DNA of 41,420 nucleotides from BACL27 sp964407365 (GTDB lineage Bacteria > Actinomycetota > Acidimicrobiia > Acidimicrobiales > Ilumatobacteraceae). Position numbers and translations under genes: made by a program. The notes under the pieces were generated by a model, which searched no databases, was not told the origin of the DNA, and worked only from the letters and a program-made list of their open reading frames with translations. The DNA is taken from positions 1 through 41,420 of the forward strand of contig CAYOVI010000003.1 in NCBI GenBank assembly GCA_964407365.1, given 5' to 3'. Positions 16,608 through 24,833 of this stretch are shown piece by piece (position 1 is the stretch's first letter; each line of letters begins with the position of its first letter).

Positions 16608-17015
16608 TTAGATGTTGCGTGTTTTGAGCAAATGGTGCCAAGAGCAACTGCGACAAACCTCAATCAGATAGCCCGTATAGCTCTCGGGTCGATTGGCAAA
16701 CTGCTCAATTTCGGCGCGATTGACGATGAATTTGCCGTGACGTGGCAATCGCGGGCCAAACACATAAGTCACGGTAACTAGTTGATCTTGCACACAAATA
16801 GGGCATTTTACGCGGGTGGTTCTTCCATAGTTCTTTGCCACGCGCATCAACTCGGGGTGGGCATCACAAATGCTGTCTTGCGAAATCACTCCGCGTCGAA
16901 AATTTTGAATCACCGCACGACGGGCAAGACGATGGTCGATCTCGCCAACATGAATATCGAAATCTTGGGCCTCGGAGATCTGTTTTCTTCGGGCTTGCTT
17001 ACGCGACATAATCAC
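16608..17015 (-). CDS. DUF5318-family zinc-ribbon protein
   Basis: This actinobacterial family has no assigned function. The 135 residues contain a helical N-terminus (about 25-65, RLARRAVIQNFRRGVIS and CDAHPELMRVAKNYG), then CPIC near residue 72 and CRSC near 122. This pair of CxxC motifs should bind one zinc. Between them lies LVTVTYVFGPRLPRHGKFI. It sits 18 bases downstream of cca and upstream of rpsF, all on the minus strand. The start may be GTG 17015 or ATG 17009. A link to ribosome or RNA function is only suggested by the neighbours. Confidence 0.82.
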   Translation of the reverse strand: MIMSRKQARRKQISEAQDFDIHVGEIDHRLARRAVIQNFRRGVISQDSICDAHPELMRVAKNYGRTTRVKCPICVQDQLVTVTYVFGPRLPRHGKFIVNRAEIEQFANRPESYTGYLIEVCRSCSWHHLLKTRNI

Positions 17016-17034
17016 TAAACCCTAACAAAATGAT

Positions 17035-18453
17035 TTACTTGTTTTGCAAGTCCCACCATGACTTCAATCGCCTGCGAATTTCTTGGTCGCCAAGAAGTCC
17101 CTCCTCGATTCGAATCTCCATCAAAAAATTTAGGGCCTGACCAACGTGTCGACCAGGTTTGACATTGAGAAACTCCATCACTTGATCTCCTTGCATTTCT
17201 GGTCGCATCGCGGCAAGTTCTTCTCGTGCGGCGAGGTCGGCAATGCGTTGTTCAAGTTCTTCCATGCGTTTGGCGAGTGCCGCAACTTTTTTTTCGTTTC
17301 TAGTCGTGCAATCACTTTTTGTCAGCACATTTAGTTCGGCTAAGTGCTCGCCGGCATCGCGAACATATCGCCGCACCGCAGCATCTGTCCAGCCCATTTG
17401 ATAGGTGTGAAATCGCGCGCTTAGTGCCACAAGTTCAGCGACAGTTTCGGTGTCTTGGGCCGAATATCGAAGTTTGCGCATGCGATCACGGGTCATGCGC
17501 GCCCCGACTGCCTCATGGTGATAAAAAGTCACACCCTTGCCGGGACGAATGGCCCGAGTTTTTGGTTTTCCAACATCATGAAACAAAGCCGCCAAACGGG
17601 TGATGCGAAAATCGCACGGGTCGTCACGCTTGACGTTTTCGACGACTGCCAAGGTGTGGGTCAAAACATCTTTGTGTCGATGAATCGGGTCTTGTTCGAG
17701 TTGCATTGCCCCAAGTTCAGGCAAAAAATGCTTCGATAGACCGTTGTCAACCAAAAACCACAGACCAAATGACGGGCGCTCGGTGACAATCAATCGATCA
17801 AACTCGTCTCGAATGCGCTCGGCACTGACAATCGTTATGCGATCTGCCATTGCTTTGACAGCCGACACCAATTCGGGCTCGGCGATCATGCCCAGATTTG
17901 AGATGAATCTCGCCGCGCGCATCATGCGCAACGGGTCATCGCTGAAACTAATTTCAGGCGACAACGGCGTTCGCAAAACTTTGCCCATCAGATCAGACAT
18001 GCCGTTGAACGGATCCACCAAATTTGGCGAAGCGGCCGTGACTTCAAGGGCCATCGCGTTGATCGTAAAGTCGCGACGCGACAAGTCCTCTCTAACTTCT
18101 TTGGAAAACTGCACATCTGGTTTGCGCGAGTCAGGAGAGTAAGCCTCGGCGCGATGAGTCGTTATTTCATAAACGCGGTTGGCTTTTTTAGCACCGATAG
18201 TGCCGAACCGTTCGCCTTGGGTCCACAATGAATCGCACCACCCAGCCAACAATGCCTTTATTTGATCGGGTTGAGCATCGGTTGTGAAGTCATAGTCCAA
18301 TTCGTCGAGCGGGTGATCGAGCATCAAATCGCGAACCGTGCCACCGACGATGAATAGTTTGAATCCAGCGTCACGAAACCTCTCAGCAAGGGGAGCAATC
18401 TCGCTCAAAACTGGCGCAAACCGCTGTGGAACCACGCTCTTTAGGCTACGCAA
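17035..18453 (-). CDS. cca: CCA tRNA nucleotidyltransferase with HD domain
   Basis: This class II nucleotidyltransferase adds or repairs the 3'-CCA of tRNAs. The 472 residues begin with the polymerase head: FKLFIVGGTVRDLMLDHPLD, then DELDYDF with the metal-binding Asp pair, and RRDFTINAMALEV, the nucleotide-selecting region. An RNA-binding helical part follows. An HD domain at about 250-350 has RHKDVLTHTLAVVENV and LAALFHDVGKPKTR. A Glu/Arg-rich coiled segment follows. The tRNA-Gly in this window lacks an encoded CCA, so the enzyme is needed. In mycobacteria the homologue (pcnA) also opens the conserved block that leads to dnaA. Confidence 0.95.
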   Translation of the reverse strand: MRSLKSVVPQRFAPVLSEIAPLAERFRDAGFKLFIVGGTVRDLMLDHPLDELDYDFTTDAQPDQIKALLAGWCDSLWTQGERFGTIGAKKANRVYEITTHRAEAYSPDSRKPDVQFSKEVREDLSRRDFTINAMALEVTAASPNLVDPFNGMSDLMGKVLRTPLSPEISFSDDPLRMMRAARFISNLGMIAEPELVSAVKAMADRITIVSAERIRDEFDRLIVTERPSFGLWFLVDNGLSKHFLPELGAMQLEQDPIHRHKDVLTHTLAVVENVKRDDPCDFRITRLAALFHDVGKPKTRAIRPGKGVTFYHHEAVGARMTRDRMRKLRYSAQDTETVAELVALSARFHTYQMGWTDAAVRRYVRDAGEHLAELNVLTKSDCTTRNEKKVAALAKRMEELEQRIADLAAREELAAMRPEMQGDQVMEFLNVKPGRHVGQALNFLMEIRIEEGLLGDQEIRRRLKSWWDLQNK

Positions 18454-18517
18454 ACAGCCGAGCCAAGTGATGCGTTTACTGTCTTGGCTAGGGCTCGAGC
18501 GTTAGCGTGATTGTGTC

Positions 18518-20551
18518 TTGAATTATCGTCTCGGTCCGAAAAAATCTGCACACAGATTGACAATTGCTCTGTCGATTGTGCTGGCAACCTGCTCGACGTT
18601 CGTCGTCGCCCCCGCATTGCCGACATTGGCTGCCGCCGAATCTGCAAGCCTGACGTTGACGGCCCAAAACTTTCACATCTATACATCTGGAAATTTGCGA
18701 TTTGTGGTCAAGGTCGAATCTGATGACTTGATAAAAGAATTGACCTCTGACTCAACTTCGGTTTTTCGGGTCTCGCTGGGTCAAAAAATCGACAATGGCG
18801 AACAACAGGTTCGTAAAATCAACGCCGCGACCGAAGAATTTGTCGCCTCAGACTCAGTCGACTTGTCAATTCGCGAGGTCACCCGTCGCAGTGATGGCCA
18901 ATTCGAAATCATTGCGCTTTCAACAGACGTCTCTTCGGGCACGCGACGAATCGAATTCAACGGTGCGGGCATTTATCCGGTTCACATTGAGCTCGTGATA
19001 AACGGGGCTTCTCGTGCCAAAGTGATGACGTTCATCAATAGATACAACCCGTCGCGAGAACTTAGACCAATGCCGGTCAATTTTGTCGTCGCTCTAGATG
19101 CGCCGATTACGTTGCAGCCAGACGGCTCACGAATGATCGATCAAACCACCCGCACAAAAATCGAAAAACTTGTCAAGATCTTGAAGTTCAATGCCATGAG
19201 AATGACGGTTCAACTTTCACCCGAATTACTAGATGGCCTCAGCCGTTCGACAAACCCTGATGATCAAGCGTTGCTTGTTCAGCTCGTTGCTTCTTTGGGC
19301 TCAGCATCGCTCGTCTCAGGGCCATATGTTCAGTTCGACCCGTCGGCCGCGAGTGCCAACAAACAAAACCAGCAATTCAATGCACTGGTCGATCGTGGCA
19401 AAATAACCGAGAAACAGGTTTTACCAACTGCCAATTCGAACTCGTCAATTTGGTTTGCCCGCAAGCCCCTAGATCAAAATGGGCTTGATTTGTTGGTCGA
19501 ATCTGGCATCAAATCGGTCTTGATGTTGCCAGAGTCAAGTGCCACCCTGGGTGAATATGACAATGCAGCAAGACCATATCGGCTGTCGAGCAACGACACC
19601 GATGTCTCGTTGCACTTGGTGGACAAAAATTACGCTGAACAATTGAGTCGACCCACAAAAAATTCGTTTTCGGCTGCAACATATCTCGCAGCCCAAATTT
19701 TGGCCCAACGCAATCAAATCGAAAGTGAGGGTGGTACACCAGCCCTTCGTCGAGTTGTTTTGACATCGAAAGACGGCTCGGTTGTCAACGAAGATCTAAT
19801 AAATGAAACAATGCTGATCTTGGGTCGCGTACCCCAACAAATAGCGATGCGCACATTGGCCAACGTGCCCCCACCCAGACCAGAGGCCTACAAACCGTCC
19901 TTGCCAAAATTGAATAGCGCAAACTTTGGCGAGCGCGCCAAAAAAATCTCGGATCTACGCAAAGACCTCGACAAATTGAGCACGACCATTGAACAAAAAG
20001 CCCAAGTGTGGGCTGATTGGGACGAGCGACTGTTGGTGATGTCGAGCGACTCAATGCCCGACCAAGAATTTGAAGATTTCACCACGGCAACCCGAGATCA
20101 ACTCAAAAAGATTCGACAATCGGTTACCTTGCAAGAGGGCACGACTTTCACCCTCGGCAGTCGCGAGAGCACGCTTCGCCTAGATCTGCAAAACACTTCT
20201 GAGTTTGCGATGACGGTGCAAGTGAGGGTCGCAAGTTCAAAATTAAAAATCAAAGACGAGGCGGCCACCATTCAAATACCCGCAAATAGCTCGAACGAAT
20301 TAGTCGTCGATGTAGTCGCACTTTCGAACGGTCTTTTTCCAGTTGAAGTGCGAATATTCACCGCCGACGGTCTCAGCCAACTTGGTAAAAAGATTCAGGT
20401 GTCGGCCCGCGTCAACGCCCTGGCGGGCCTTGGCCAGGTCGTCACAGGTGTGGGATTGTTGATCTTGGTCACTTGGTGGATAGCGCACATTCGACGAAAA
20501 TATCGCAAGAAAATCAGCAAGAATCACCCGGTACTACGCTCTAAACCATGA
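18518..20551 (+). CDS. DUF6049-family secreted, membrane-anchored protein
   Basis: The 677-residue protein has an N-terminal signal peptide (basic start, hydrophobic LTIALSIVLATCSTFVVAPA, cleavage near Ala-Ala-Ala-Glu). A large extracellular part with beta-sandwich-like ends follows, then one C-terminal TM (VVTGVGLLILVTWWIAHIRR) and a short basic cytoplasmic tail. The position right after cca matches mycobacterial Rv3909, the gene before mviN/murJ, and the architecture is the same. Its function is unknown, with a cell-envelope role likely. The start is TTG 18518. The DegV gene overlaps its end by 4 bases. Divergent from cca with a 64-base gap. Confidence 0.8.
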   Translation: MNYRLGPKKSAHRLTIALSIVLATCSTFVVAPALPTLAAAESASLTLTAQNFHIYTSGNLRFVVKVESDDLIKELTSDSTSVFRVSLGQKIDNGEQQVRKINAATEEFVASDSVDLSIREVTRRSDGQFEIIALSTDVSSGTRRIEFNGAGIYPVHIELVINGASRAKVMTFINRYNPSRELRPMPVNFVVALDAPITLQPDGSRMIDQTTRTKIEKLVKILKFNAMRMTVQLSPELLDGLSRSTNPDDQALLVQLVASLGSASLVSGPYVQFDPSAASANKQNQQFNALVDRGKITEKQVLPTANSNSSIWFARKPLDQNGLDLLVESGIKSVLMLPESSATLGEYDNAARPYRLSSNDTDVSLHLVDKNYAEQLSRPTKNSFSAATYLAAQILAQRNQIESEGGTPALRRVVLTSKDGSVVNEDLINETMLILGRVPQQIAMRTLANVPPPRPEAYKPSLPKLNSANFGERAKKISDLRKDLDKLSTTIEQKAQVWADWDERLLVMSSDSMPDQEFEDFTTATRDQLKKIRQSVTLQEGTTFTLGSRESTLRLDLQNTSEFAMTVQVRVASSKLKIKDEAATIQIPANSSNELVVDVVALSNGLFPVEVRIFTADGLSQLGKKIQVSARVNALAGLGQVVTGVGLLILVTWWIAHIRRKYRKKISKNHPVLRSKP

Positions 20552-21387
20552 CCATACGCATAGTTACTGATTCGGCATGCGACCTGCCAGAGGCTCTTGC
20601 CAACAAACACAACATCACGATCGTGCCCTTGACCTACACGATCGGCGACCAAGAGTTCACCGATCGACAGAGTCTGACAACGACAGAATTTTGGAAGCGA
20701 TGCGCAGAATCGCCGGTGTTGCCCCAGACCGCCGCTCCTGCGCCGGGGAAATTCGCCGAGGCATTTAAGAAACTCGCCGCAGACGGCGCAACGGGCATTT
20801 TGATGATCGGGCTTTCGCGCGAGCTTTCAGCCACGATTCAATCTGCGGAAACCGGGGCTAAAGAATCTGGTGTAACGATTCCCATTCAGTTTGTCGACAG
20901 CCGCTCGGCCAGCATGGGTGAAGGGATAAACGTACTCGTTGCTGCCCAAATGTTGATTGATGATCCAAAGATCACTTTGGATGAACTCACCCGCAAAACA
21001 ACACAATGGGCGAGTCGCACGCGAGTTTTCGGGGCTCTCGACACGCTAGAAAATCTCAAAAAAGGTGGTCGTATCAGCGGTGCCAAAGCTCTATTTGCCT
21101 CGGCTCTTTCGATAAAACCAATCATCGAAGTACGCGATGGCAAAATCGCCGAAGGTGGCAAAGAGCGCACCCGCAGCAAAGCCTTGGCTCTGTTGATTGA
21201 AAAAGTCAAAACAGCCGGACCAATCACCAATTTGGCGATTTTGCACGCTCAATGCGCAGACCTCGACTCTTTCGTCGCCCAACTCAAAACCGTGTATTCG
21301 GGTGAAATCATCGTCGGTGAAGTCGGGTCGGTCATCGGTTCGCACACAGGCGTTGGCACCATGGGCGTGACATTTCACGTCAAATAA
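20548..21387 (+). CDS. DegV-family fatty-acid-binding protein
   Basis: DegV/FakB proteins bind one fatty acid between two alpha/beta domains and present it, for example to the kinase FakA. The 279 residues show the N-terminal IRIVTDSACDLPEALANKHN and LTYTIGDQEFTD. Then come TAAPAPGKFAEAF, the loop VDSRSASMGEGINVLVAAQM, and LENLKKGGRISGAKAL with KPIIEVRDGKI, all family hallmarks. Its ATG overlaps the DUF6049 stop (ATGA), so it is translationally coupled to that envelope protein. No fakA is in the window. This spot is where murJ sits in mycobacteria. Confidence 0.93.
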   Translation: MTIRIVTDSACDLPEALANKHNITIVPLTYTIGDQEFTDRQSLTTTEFWKRCAESPVLPQTAAPAPGKFAEAFKKLAADGATGILMIGLSRELSATIQSAETGAKESGVTIPIQFVDSRSASMGEGINVLVAAQMLIDDPKITLDELTRKTTQWASRTRVFGALDTLENLKKGGRISGAKALFASALSIKPIIEVRDGKIAEGGKERTRSKALALLIEKVKTAGPITNLAILHAQCADLDSFVAQLKTVYSGEIIVGEVGSVIGSHTGVGTMGVTFHVK

Positions 21388-21430
21388 ATTTTCGAAACGA
21401 CTCGTTAGAAGTTCTCACCAACAGACATTC

Positions 21431-21444
21431 CCCACTTGCGTGGG
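21431..21444 (+). other. Short hairpin between degV and the kinase gene
   Basis: CCCAC-TTGC-GTGGG forms a 5-bp stem with a 4-base loop in the 85-base gap. No T run follows, so an intrinsic terminator is doubtful. A TAGCGT hexamer at 21455-21460 could be a -10 for the kinase gene. Confidence 0.2.
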
Positions 21445-21472
21445 CGCCCAGAACTAGCGTAAAAGTTCACAG

Positions 21473-23110
21473 ATGAGCCTCAATAATGCCCAACCGCTTG
21501 ATGATCCGCGTCGCCTTTTAGGCGGCAGATACAGGCTCGATAGACAAATCGCCAGGGGCGGCATGGCCGAGGTCTGGCTCGGATTCGACACATTTTTGAA
21601 CCGTGAGATCGCAGTAAAACTTCTCAAGCCCCAACTCGTGAGCGACCCAGTGGTCGCCGAAAGATTTCGCCGCGAGGCGATTGTCTGTGCTGGTCTGAAT
21701 CATCCGAACATCGTGGCCGTCTATGACACGGTTGAAGATGACGGACGTCAAGCAGTGGTGATGCAGTATGTGCAAGGAAAATCGTTGCGTGAACTTTTGG
21801 ATCGTCGCAAACGACTCGGACCATTGTTGACAATTCACATGGGCGCGGCGATGGCTGCAGCACTCGATGTTTCTCATCGTGCTGGACTTGTGCATCGCGA
21901 TGTAAAACCAGGAAATATTTTGTTAACCCCGGACGGAAAATTTTTGCTTGCTGATTTCGGCATCGCAAAAGCCCTTGTTGCAACCGGCCAAGACCTAACC
22001 CACGACAACATCATGATGGGCACCGCAAAATATCTTTCGCCCGAGCAGGTGAGAGGCAAACCACTCGATGGTCGAGCCGATCTTTATGGTTTGGGGCTCG
22101 TGCTATATGAATGTTTGGCGGGCAGAGTGCCGTTTTTGGGCGAGACAGATGCAGATACGGCACTGGCAAGGTTGCAACGCGAACCAACAGACTTGGCCCA
22201 CCTGCGACCGTCGCTTGCACCCCAACTGGTTCGCGTCATTCACAAACTTTTGGCCAGAAATCCCGACCATCGATATGCAACCGGTGAAGAGACCCGGGTT
22301 GCCTTGATGCAGGCCCTGAGCGCCCAAAACGATTTCACCACCTCAATGACGCCACCAAGTGGTGCCACCCCACCCAAACCTCTTCGTCGCGTAATGACCA
22401 GCGATGAATCTTCGGTCGCACGAATACCTGGACAACCAGTTCTTGAAACTGCGATGAACGCAACGCCTCCCAAAAATATGCGTGACCCACGCGCTCAACG
22501 CGCGAGTTGGAAATTTTCTTCACTGCCACCGACCACAAAAATTTTGGGCTCAATCGCCCTCGCATTGAGCTTGGCCTTGTTGGTTGTCGCTACACGAACT
22601 GAATCGACGCAAGAAACTGCGCCATCGGTGGTCGACAATGTCGTGGTTGATCAATCGCCTGTGACTATTTCGAGAATGGTTAGTTTCGACCCAAACGGTG
22701 ACGATGCTCAAGAAAATGAGGCCCAAATTTGGGCGTTGCGCGACGGGAACCCAAAAACAGCATGGACCACGGATTGTTATGCCAACCAGTTTTTCGGAAC
22801 CAAAGAATATGTCGGTGTGCTGATCGAACTCTCACGAGCTGCAACGGGTGTTTTGCAAGTTGGCATGAAAAATGGGCCATGGTCACTCGAGATTTATACA
22901 GCAAATGACGTCGCCCCGAGTCGGCTCGAGCAATGGGGGCCTCGTAGTGGTGCCGACTACAACACGCGAAGGGGTGTCGCGCAATTCGTCGTGCCAACCG
23001 CATCGCAATTTGTGTTGTTGGTGTTGCGCGAAGTCGGCAACAGCGTGCAGTGCAGCAATAAAAATCCCTATCAAGGTGTGATTCAAGACATTTCGTTTAA
23101 CGCCGCCTAA
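21473..23110 (+). CDS. Transmembrane Ser/Thr protein kinase with MurJ-type extracellular domain
   Basis: A Hanks-type (PknB-like) kinase of 545 residues. The catalytic domain spans about 18-285: Gly loop IARGGMAEVWLG, VAIK-type Lys49, alpha-C Glu68, HRDVKPGN (Asp143, Asn148), DFG at 161-163 and SPE at 189-191, so all catalytic residues are present. A proline-rich juxtamembrane region leads to one TM at about 357-374. The exterior part, about 395-545, is a predicted jelly-roll: SFDPNGDDAQEN, then DGNPKTAWTTDCY. This resembles the extracellular end of mycobacterial MviN/MurJ, which has a galactose-binding-like fold preceded by a pseudokinase. It sits at the murJ position beside cwlM. A role in cell-wall signalling is inferred. 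Confidence 0.85.
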   Translation: MSLNNAQPLDDPRRLLGGRYRLDRQIARGGMAEVWLGFDTFLNREIAVKLLKPQLVSDPVVAERFRREAIVCAGLNHPNIVAVYDTVEDDGRQAVVMQYVQGKSLRELLDRRKRLGPLLTIHMGAAMAAALDVSHRAGLVHRDVKPGNILLTPDGKFLLADFGIAKALVATGQDLTHDNIMMGTAKYLSPEQVRGKPLDGRADLYGLGLVLYECLAGRVPFLGETDADTALARLQREPTDLAHLRPSLAPQLVRVIHKLLARNPDHRYATGEETRVALMQALSAQNDFTTSMTPPSGATPPKPLRRVMTSDESSVARIPGQPVLETAMNATPPKNMRDPRAQRASWKFSSLPPTTKILGSIALALSLALLVVATRTESTQETAPSVVDNVVVDQSPVTISRMVSFDPNGDDAQENEAQIWALRDGNPKTAWTTDCYANQFFGTKEYVGVLIELSRAATGVLQVGMKNGPWSLEIYTANDVAPSRLEQWGPRSGADYNTRRGVAQFVVPTASQFVLLVLREVGNSVQCSNKNPYQGVIQDISFNAA

Positions 23111-23133
23111 ACCACAAATTTTTCAGCGTTAGA

Positions 23134-23469
23134 TTGAAAGACGTGATTTCTAATCCGTTCACCGACCCAAGATGGGCGAAAAAGACAGTTGCCGCGATCG
23201 ATCGCTGGGTCGACTTTGTAAGCGACAAAACGACGCGCCCAATTGCCAATCTGGTGCGACTCGTGGTTTTTGGTTTGATCGCAATGGTGGCCGCGGTAAC
23301 GATCGTGGTATTGGCACTTGTCGGCATTTCACGAGGTCTGAATGATCTTTTGGATATTTGGCTGACGCGTGACAGCGCCGTCTGGGTGTCCTACTTTATT
23401 TTGTCGTTTATTTTTTTGGCGATTGGTTCATGGTTGATGCGTAAGCGATATCCAAACAAAAAAGATTGA
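23134..23469 (+). CDS. Two-TM membrane protein between kinase and trxB
   Basis: Not recognised as a characterised family. The 111 residues have an amphipathic N-terminus (TDPRWAKKTVAAIDRWVDFV), a TM at about 43-66 (LVVFGLIAMVAAVTIVVLAL), a short loop, a second TM at about 81-103 (WVSYFILSFIFLAIGSWLM) and a basic end RKRYPNKKD. The start is TTG 23134, or GTG 23143 in the same frame; neither has a clear ribosome site. It follows the kinase gene by 23 bases and ends 13 bases before trxB, so it is probably cotranscribed. In mycobacteria sigM and its anti-sigma gene occupy this slot; this protein resembles neither. Confidence 0.75.
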   Translation: MKDVISNPFTDPRWAKKTVAAIDRWVDFVSDKTTRPIANLVRLVVFGLIAMVAAVTIVVLALVGISRGLNDLLDIWLTRDSAVWVSYFILSFIFLAIGSWLMRKRYPNKKD

Positions 23470-23482
23470 ATCGGAGAAAATA

Positions 23483-24433
23483 ATGTCGGCTGAAAAAATT
23501 CGTGAAGTTATCATCATCGGCTCTGGTCCGGCTGGTTTGACCGCGGCGATATATGCGGCGCGAGCCAACCTTGGGCCACTCGTTATCGAAGGTGAGCCTT
23601 CTAGCACCTCTGATCAGCCAGGTGGCCAACTCATGTTGACAACTGAAGTCGAAAATTTTCCAGGTTTTCCAAACGGTGTCATGGGCCCAGAATTAATGCT
23701 CAAATTCCGCGAACAGGCTGCTCGATTCAATGCCGAGTTCATCACAGAGAAAGTCACTAAGGTCGATTTTTCTGCAAGGCCATTCAAAGTTTGGGTGCGC
23801 GACGAACTGCACCTTGCCAAATCGGTGATCGTCAGCACTGGTGCACAATCTTTGATGCTCGGGCTCGAGAACGAGAAAAACTTTTATGGCCACGGTCTGT
23901 CTTCATGCGCAACATGCGACGGGTTCTTCTTCAAGGGCCAAGAGATTGTGGTTGTTGGTGGCGGCGATTCAGCCGTAGAGGAAGCCTCGTTTTTGACAAA
24001 ATTTGCCACGAAAGTGACACTCGTGGTGCGCCGAGACGTCTTGCGTGCCTCAAAAATCATGCAAAAACGCGCATTGGATAACCCGAAAATCGAAATCAAA
24101 TGGAATTCACAAGTCACCGAACTTTTTGGCACCGACAAACTCACCGGTGTCGGTTTGACCGACACGGTCACTGGTGCAAAATCGAAACTTGACGTAACAG
24201 GACTATTTATTGCCATTGGTCATCGCCCCAACACCGACTTGTTCAAAGGTGTGTTGGACATGCATGACAACGGTTACCTGAAAACAAAACCTGGTTCTTC
24301 TTATACGAACATTCCAGGTGTGTTTGCATGTGGTGACGTGCAGGACCACACATATCGCCAAGCGATCACTGCCGCAGGCTCGGGCTGCATGGCCGCCATC
24401 GATTGCGAACGATGGCTCGAATCACAGCACTAG
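23483..24433 (+). CDS. trxB: Thioredoxin reductase
   Basis: TrxB uses NADPH and FAD to reduce thioredoxin. The 316 residues show FAD-binding IIGSGPAGLTAAIYAARA (about 11-28), redox-active CATC (Cys142, Cys145, in LSSCATCDGFFF), NADPH-binding VVVGGGDSAVEEASF, and the second FAD motif GVFACGDVQDHTYRQ. Length is standard for the low-molecular-weight bacterial type. It precedes trxA by 61 bases, and trxB-trxA-cwlM matches the mycobacterial order. GGAGAA precedes the ATG. Confidence 0.97.
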   Translation: MSAEKIREVIIIGSGPAGLTAAIYAARANLGPLVIEGEPSSTSDQPGGQLMLTTEVENFPGFPNGVMGPELMLKFREQAARFNAEFITEKVTKVDFSARPFKVWVRDELHLAKSVIVSTGAQSLMLGLENEKNFYGHGLSSCATCDGFFFKGQEIVVVGGGDSAVEEASFLTKFATKVTLVVRRDVLRASKIMQKRALDNPKIEIKWNSQVTELFGTDKLTGVGLTDTVTGAKSKLDVTGLFIAIGHRPNTDLFKGVLDMHDNGYLKTKPGSSYTNIPGVFACGDVQDHTYRQAITAAGSGCMAAIDCERWLESQH

Positions 24434-24494
24434 GCAACACCCAACAGATAACCTGAAGTTCTGCGCTAATGCGCTGACCAAGAAAGGTTTTAAA

Positions 24495-24833
24495 ATGGCC
24501 GATGGCATACTTACTTTGACGAGCACAAACTTTGACGAAAGCGTCAAATCTGCAATGACACCGATCGTCGTCGATTTTTGGGCCGAGTGGTGCGGCCCAT
24601 GCAAGGCAATTGCCCCTGTTCTCACAGAAATCGCCAAAGAACAAGCCGGCAACGTCACGATTGCCAAACTCAATGTCGACGACCACGGCGACATTGCCCA
24701 GAGATTCGGCGTAATGAGCATTCCGACCTTGCTTGTATTCAAAAATGGTGAACTGAAAAAGAAATTGGTTGGCGCAAAGGGTAAAACTCAATTGCTTGCG
24801 GAGATCGAAGAATTTATCCAGAAAAAGAGCTAG
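24495..24833 (+). CDS. trxA: Thioredoxin
   Basis: Thioredoxin reduces protein disulfides and is recycled by the TrxB encoded next door. I place the start at ATG 24495, after AAAGG, giving 112 residues beginning MADGILTLTSTNFDESV. The frame open from 24318 would overlap trxB by over 100 bases. The active site is FWAEWCGPCKAI; VMSIPTLLVFKNGE holds the conserved cis-Pro. The last codons (GAAAAAG then AGC TAG) lie within an upstream extension of the cwlM frame. That creates either an unusual AUU start or a possible -1 frameshift site for cwlM. Confidence 0.96.
   Translation: MADGILTLTSTNFDESVKSAMTPIVVDFWAEWCGPCKAIAPVLTEIAKEQAGNVTIAKLNVDDHGDIAQRFGVMSIPTLLVFKNGELKKKLVGAKGKTQLLAEIEEFIQKKS

Noticed and set aside
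24318..24494. N-terminal extension of trxA
   Set aside because: It would overlap trxB by over 100 bases, is not thioredoxin-like, and AAAGG precedes ATG 24495, where the family sequence begins.
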